Assembly (NCBI GenBank): GCA_021802745.1
Contig: JAJZRK010000166.1
Coordinates: 1-7,199 of the forward strand
Direction of reading: 5' to 3'
Length of the DNA stretch: 7,199 bases
From: a bacterium
GTDB taxonomy: Bacteria; Gemmatimonadota; Gemmatimonadetes; Gemmatimonadales; Gemmatimonadaceae
Part shown: positions 7,103 to 7,199 of the stretch, one piece after another
Numbering within the stretch: the first letter of the stretch is position 1
Layout of the letters: each line of letters starts with the position of its first letter
Position numbers and translations under genes: made by a program
The notes under the pieces: model-generated
What the model saw: only the letters and a program-made list of their open reading frames with translations
What the model was told of the DNA's origin: nothing
Databases searched by the model: none

Positions 7103-7199
7103 ATGCCAACTCCCCCCAAGAAACTCCGCAAGCAGTTCGTCAACGCCGAGTATCCCAAGCTCGTGCTCAAGTTCGAGGACGGGCATGAGATTCGCATCA
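7103..7199 (+). CDS. Unidentified gene, 5' end only
   Basis: Thirty-two codons are present before the window ends, with no stop. The product starts MPTPPKKLRKQ, a basic leader, followed by a mixed stretch (FVNAEYPKLVLKFEDGHEIRI) that could begin a beta-rich domain. There is no signal peptide or membrane segment. The start is chosen because a well-spaced promoter sits directly upstream and codon composition matches the other genes. I do not recognise the family, and too little is visible to guess a role. Confidence 0.6.
   Translation, partial: MPTPPKKLRKQFVNAEYPKLVLKFEDGHEIRI

Overview
This is a GC-rich bacterial window (roughly two thirds G+C by eye). It holds four complete protein genes, one complete small exported-protein gene and the first 32 codons of a sixth gene. 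No rRNA, tRNA, CRISPR array or insertion sequence is visible. Most starts lack a Shine-Dalgarno sequence; one small gene has a clear one, and the last gene appears to have a leaderless promoter. Together with the style of the proteins, this fits an environmental, Gemmatimonadota-like bacterium. That assignment is inference from memory, not a search result.

Minus-strand half (18-4420). Reading leftward from 4420 there is a small exported protein with a glycine-rich membrane segment. After 31 bp comes a patatin-like phospholipase fused at its C-terminus to a single-cluster [4Fe-4S] ferredoxin domain. After a further 157 bp gap comes an aconitase of the AcnA/IRP1 type. The first two probably form one transcription unit. 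The aconitase gap is long enough for its own promoter. Inside the aconitase a tract of heptamer repeats encodes about seven extra residues next to a conserved motif.

Plus-strand half (4508-7199). An APC-superfamily amino acid permease overlaps by one base (TAGTG) with a PLP-dependent class V aminotransferase-fold enzyme that most resembles kynureninase. Uptake of an amino acid followed by its PLP-dependent breakdown is the natural reading, but the enzyme departs from classical kynureninase next to its PLP lysine, so the substrate is open. An unidentified gene starts at 7103, after a well-spaced -35/-10 pair only six bases from its ATG.

The two halves diverge from an 87 bp intergenic region (4421-4507) rich in inverted and direct repeats, probably a shared regulatory region. 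The best candidate for something undescribed is the patatin-ferredoxin fusion with its small exported partner. The other genes are ordinary metabolic genes. The first nine bases match the end of a standard Illumina adapter and may not be genomic.
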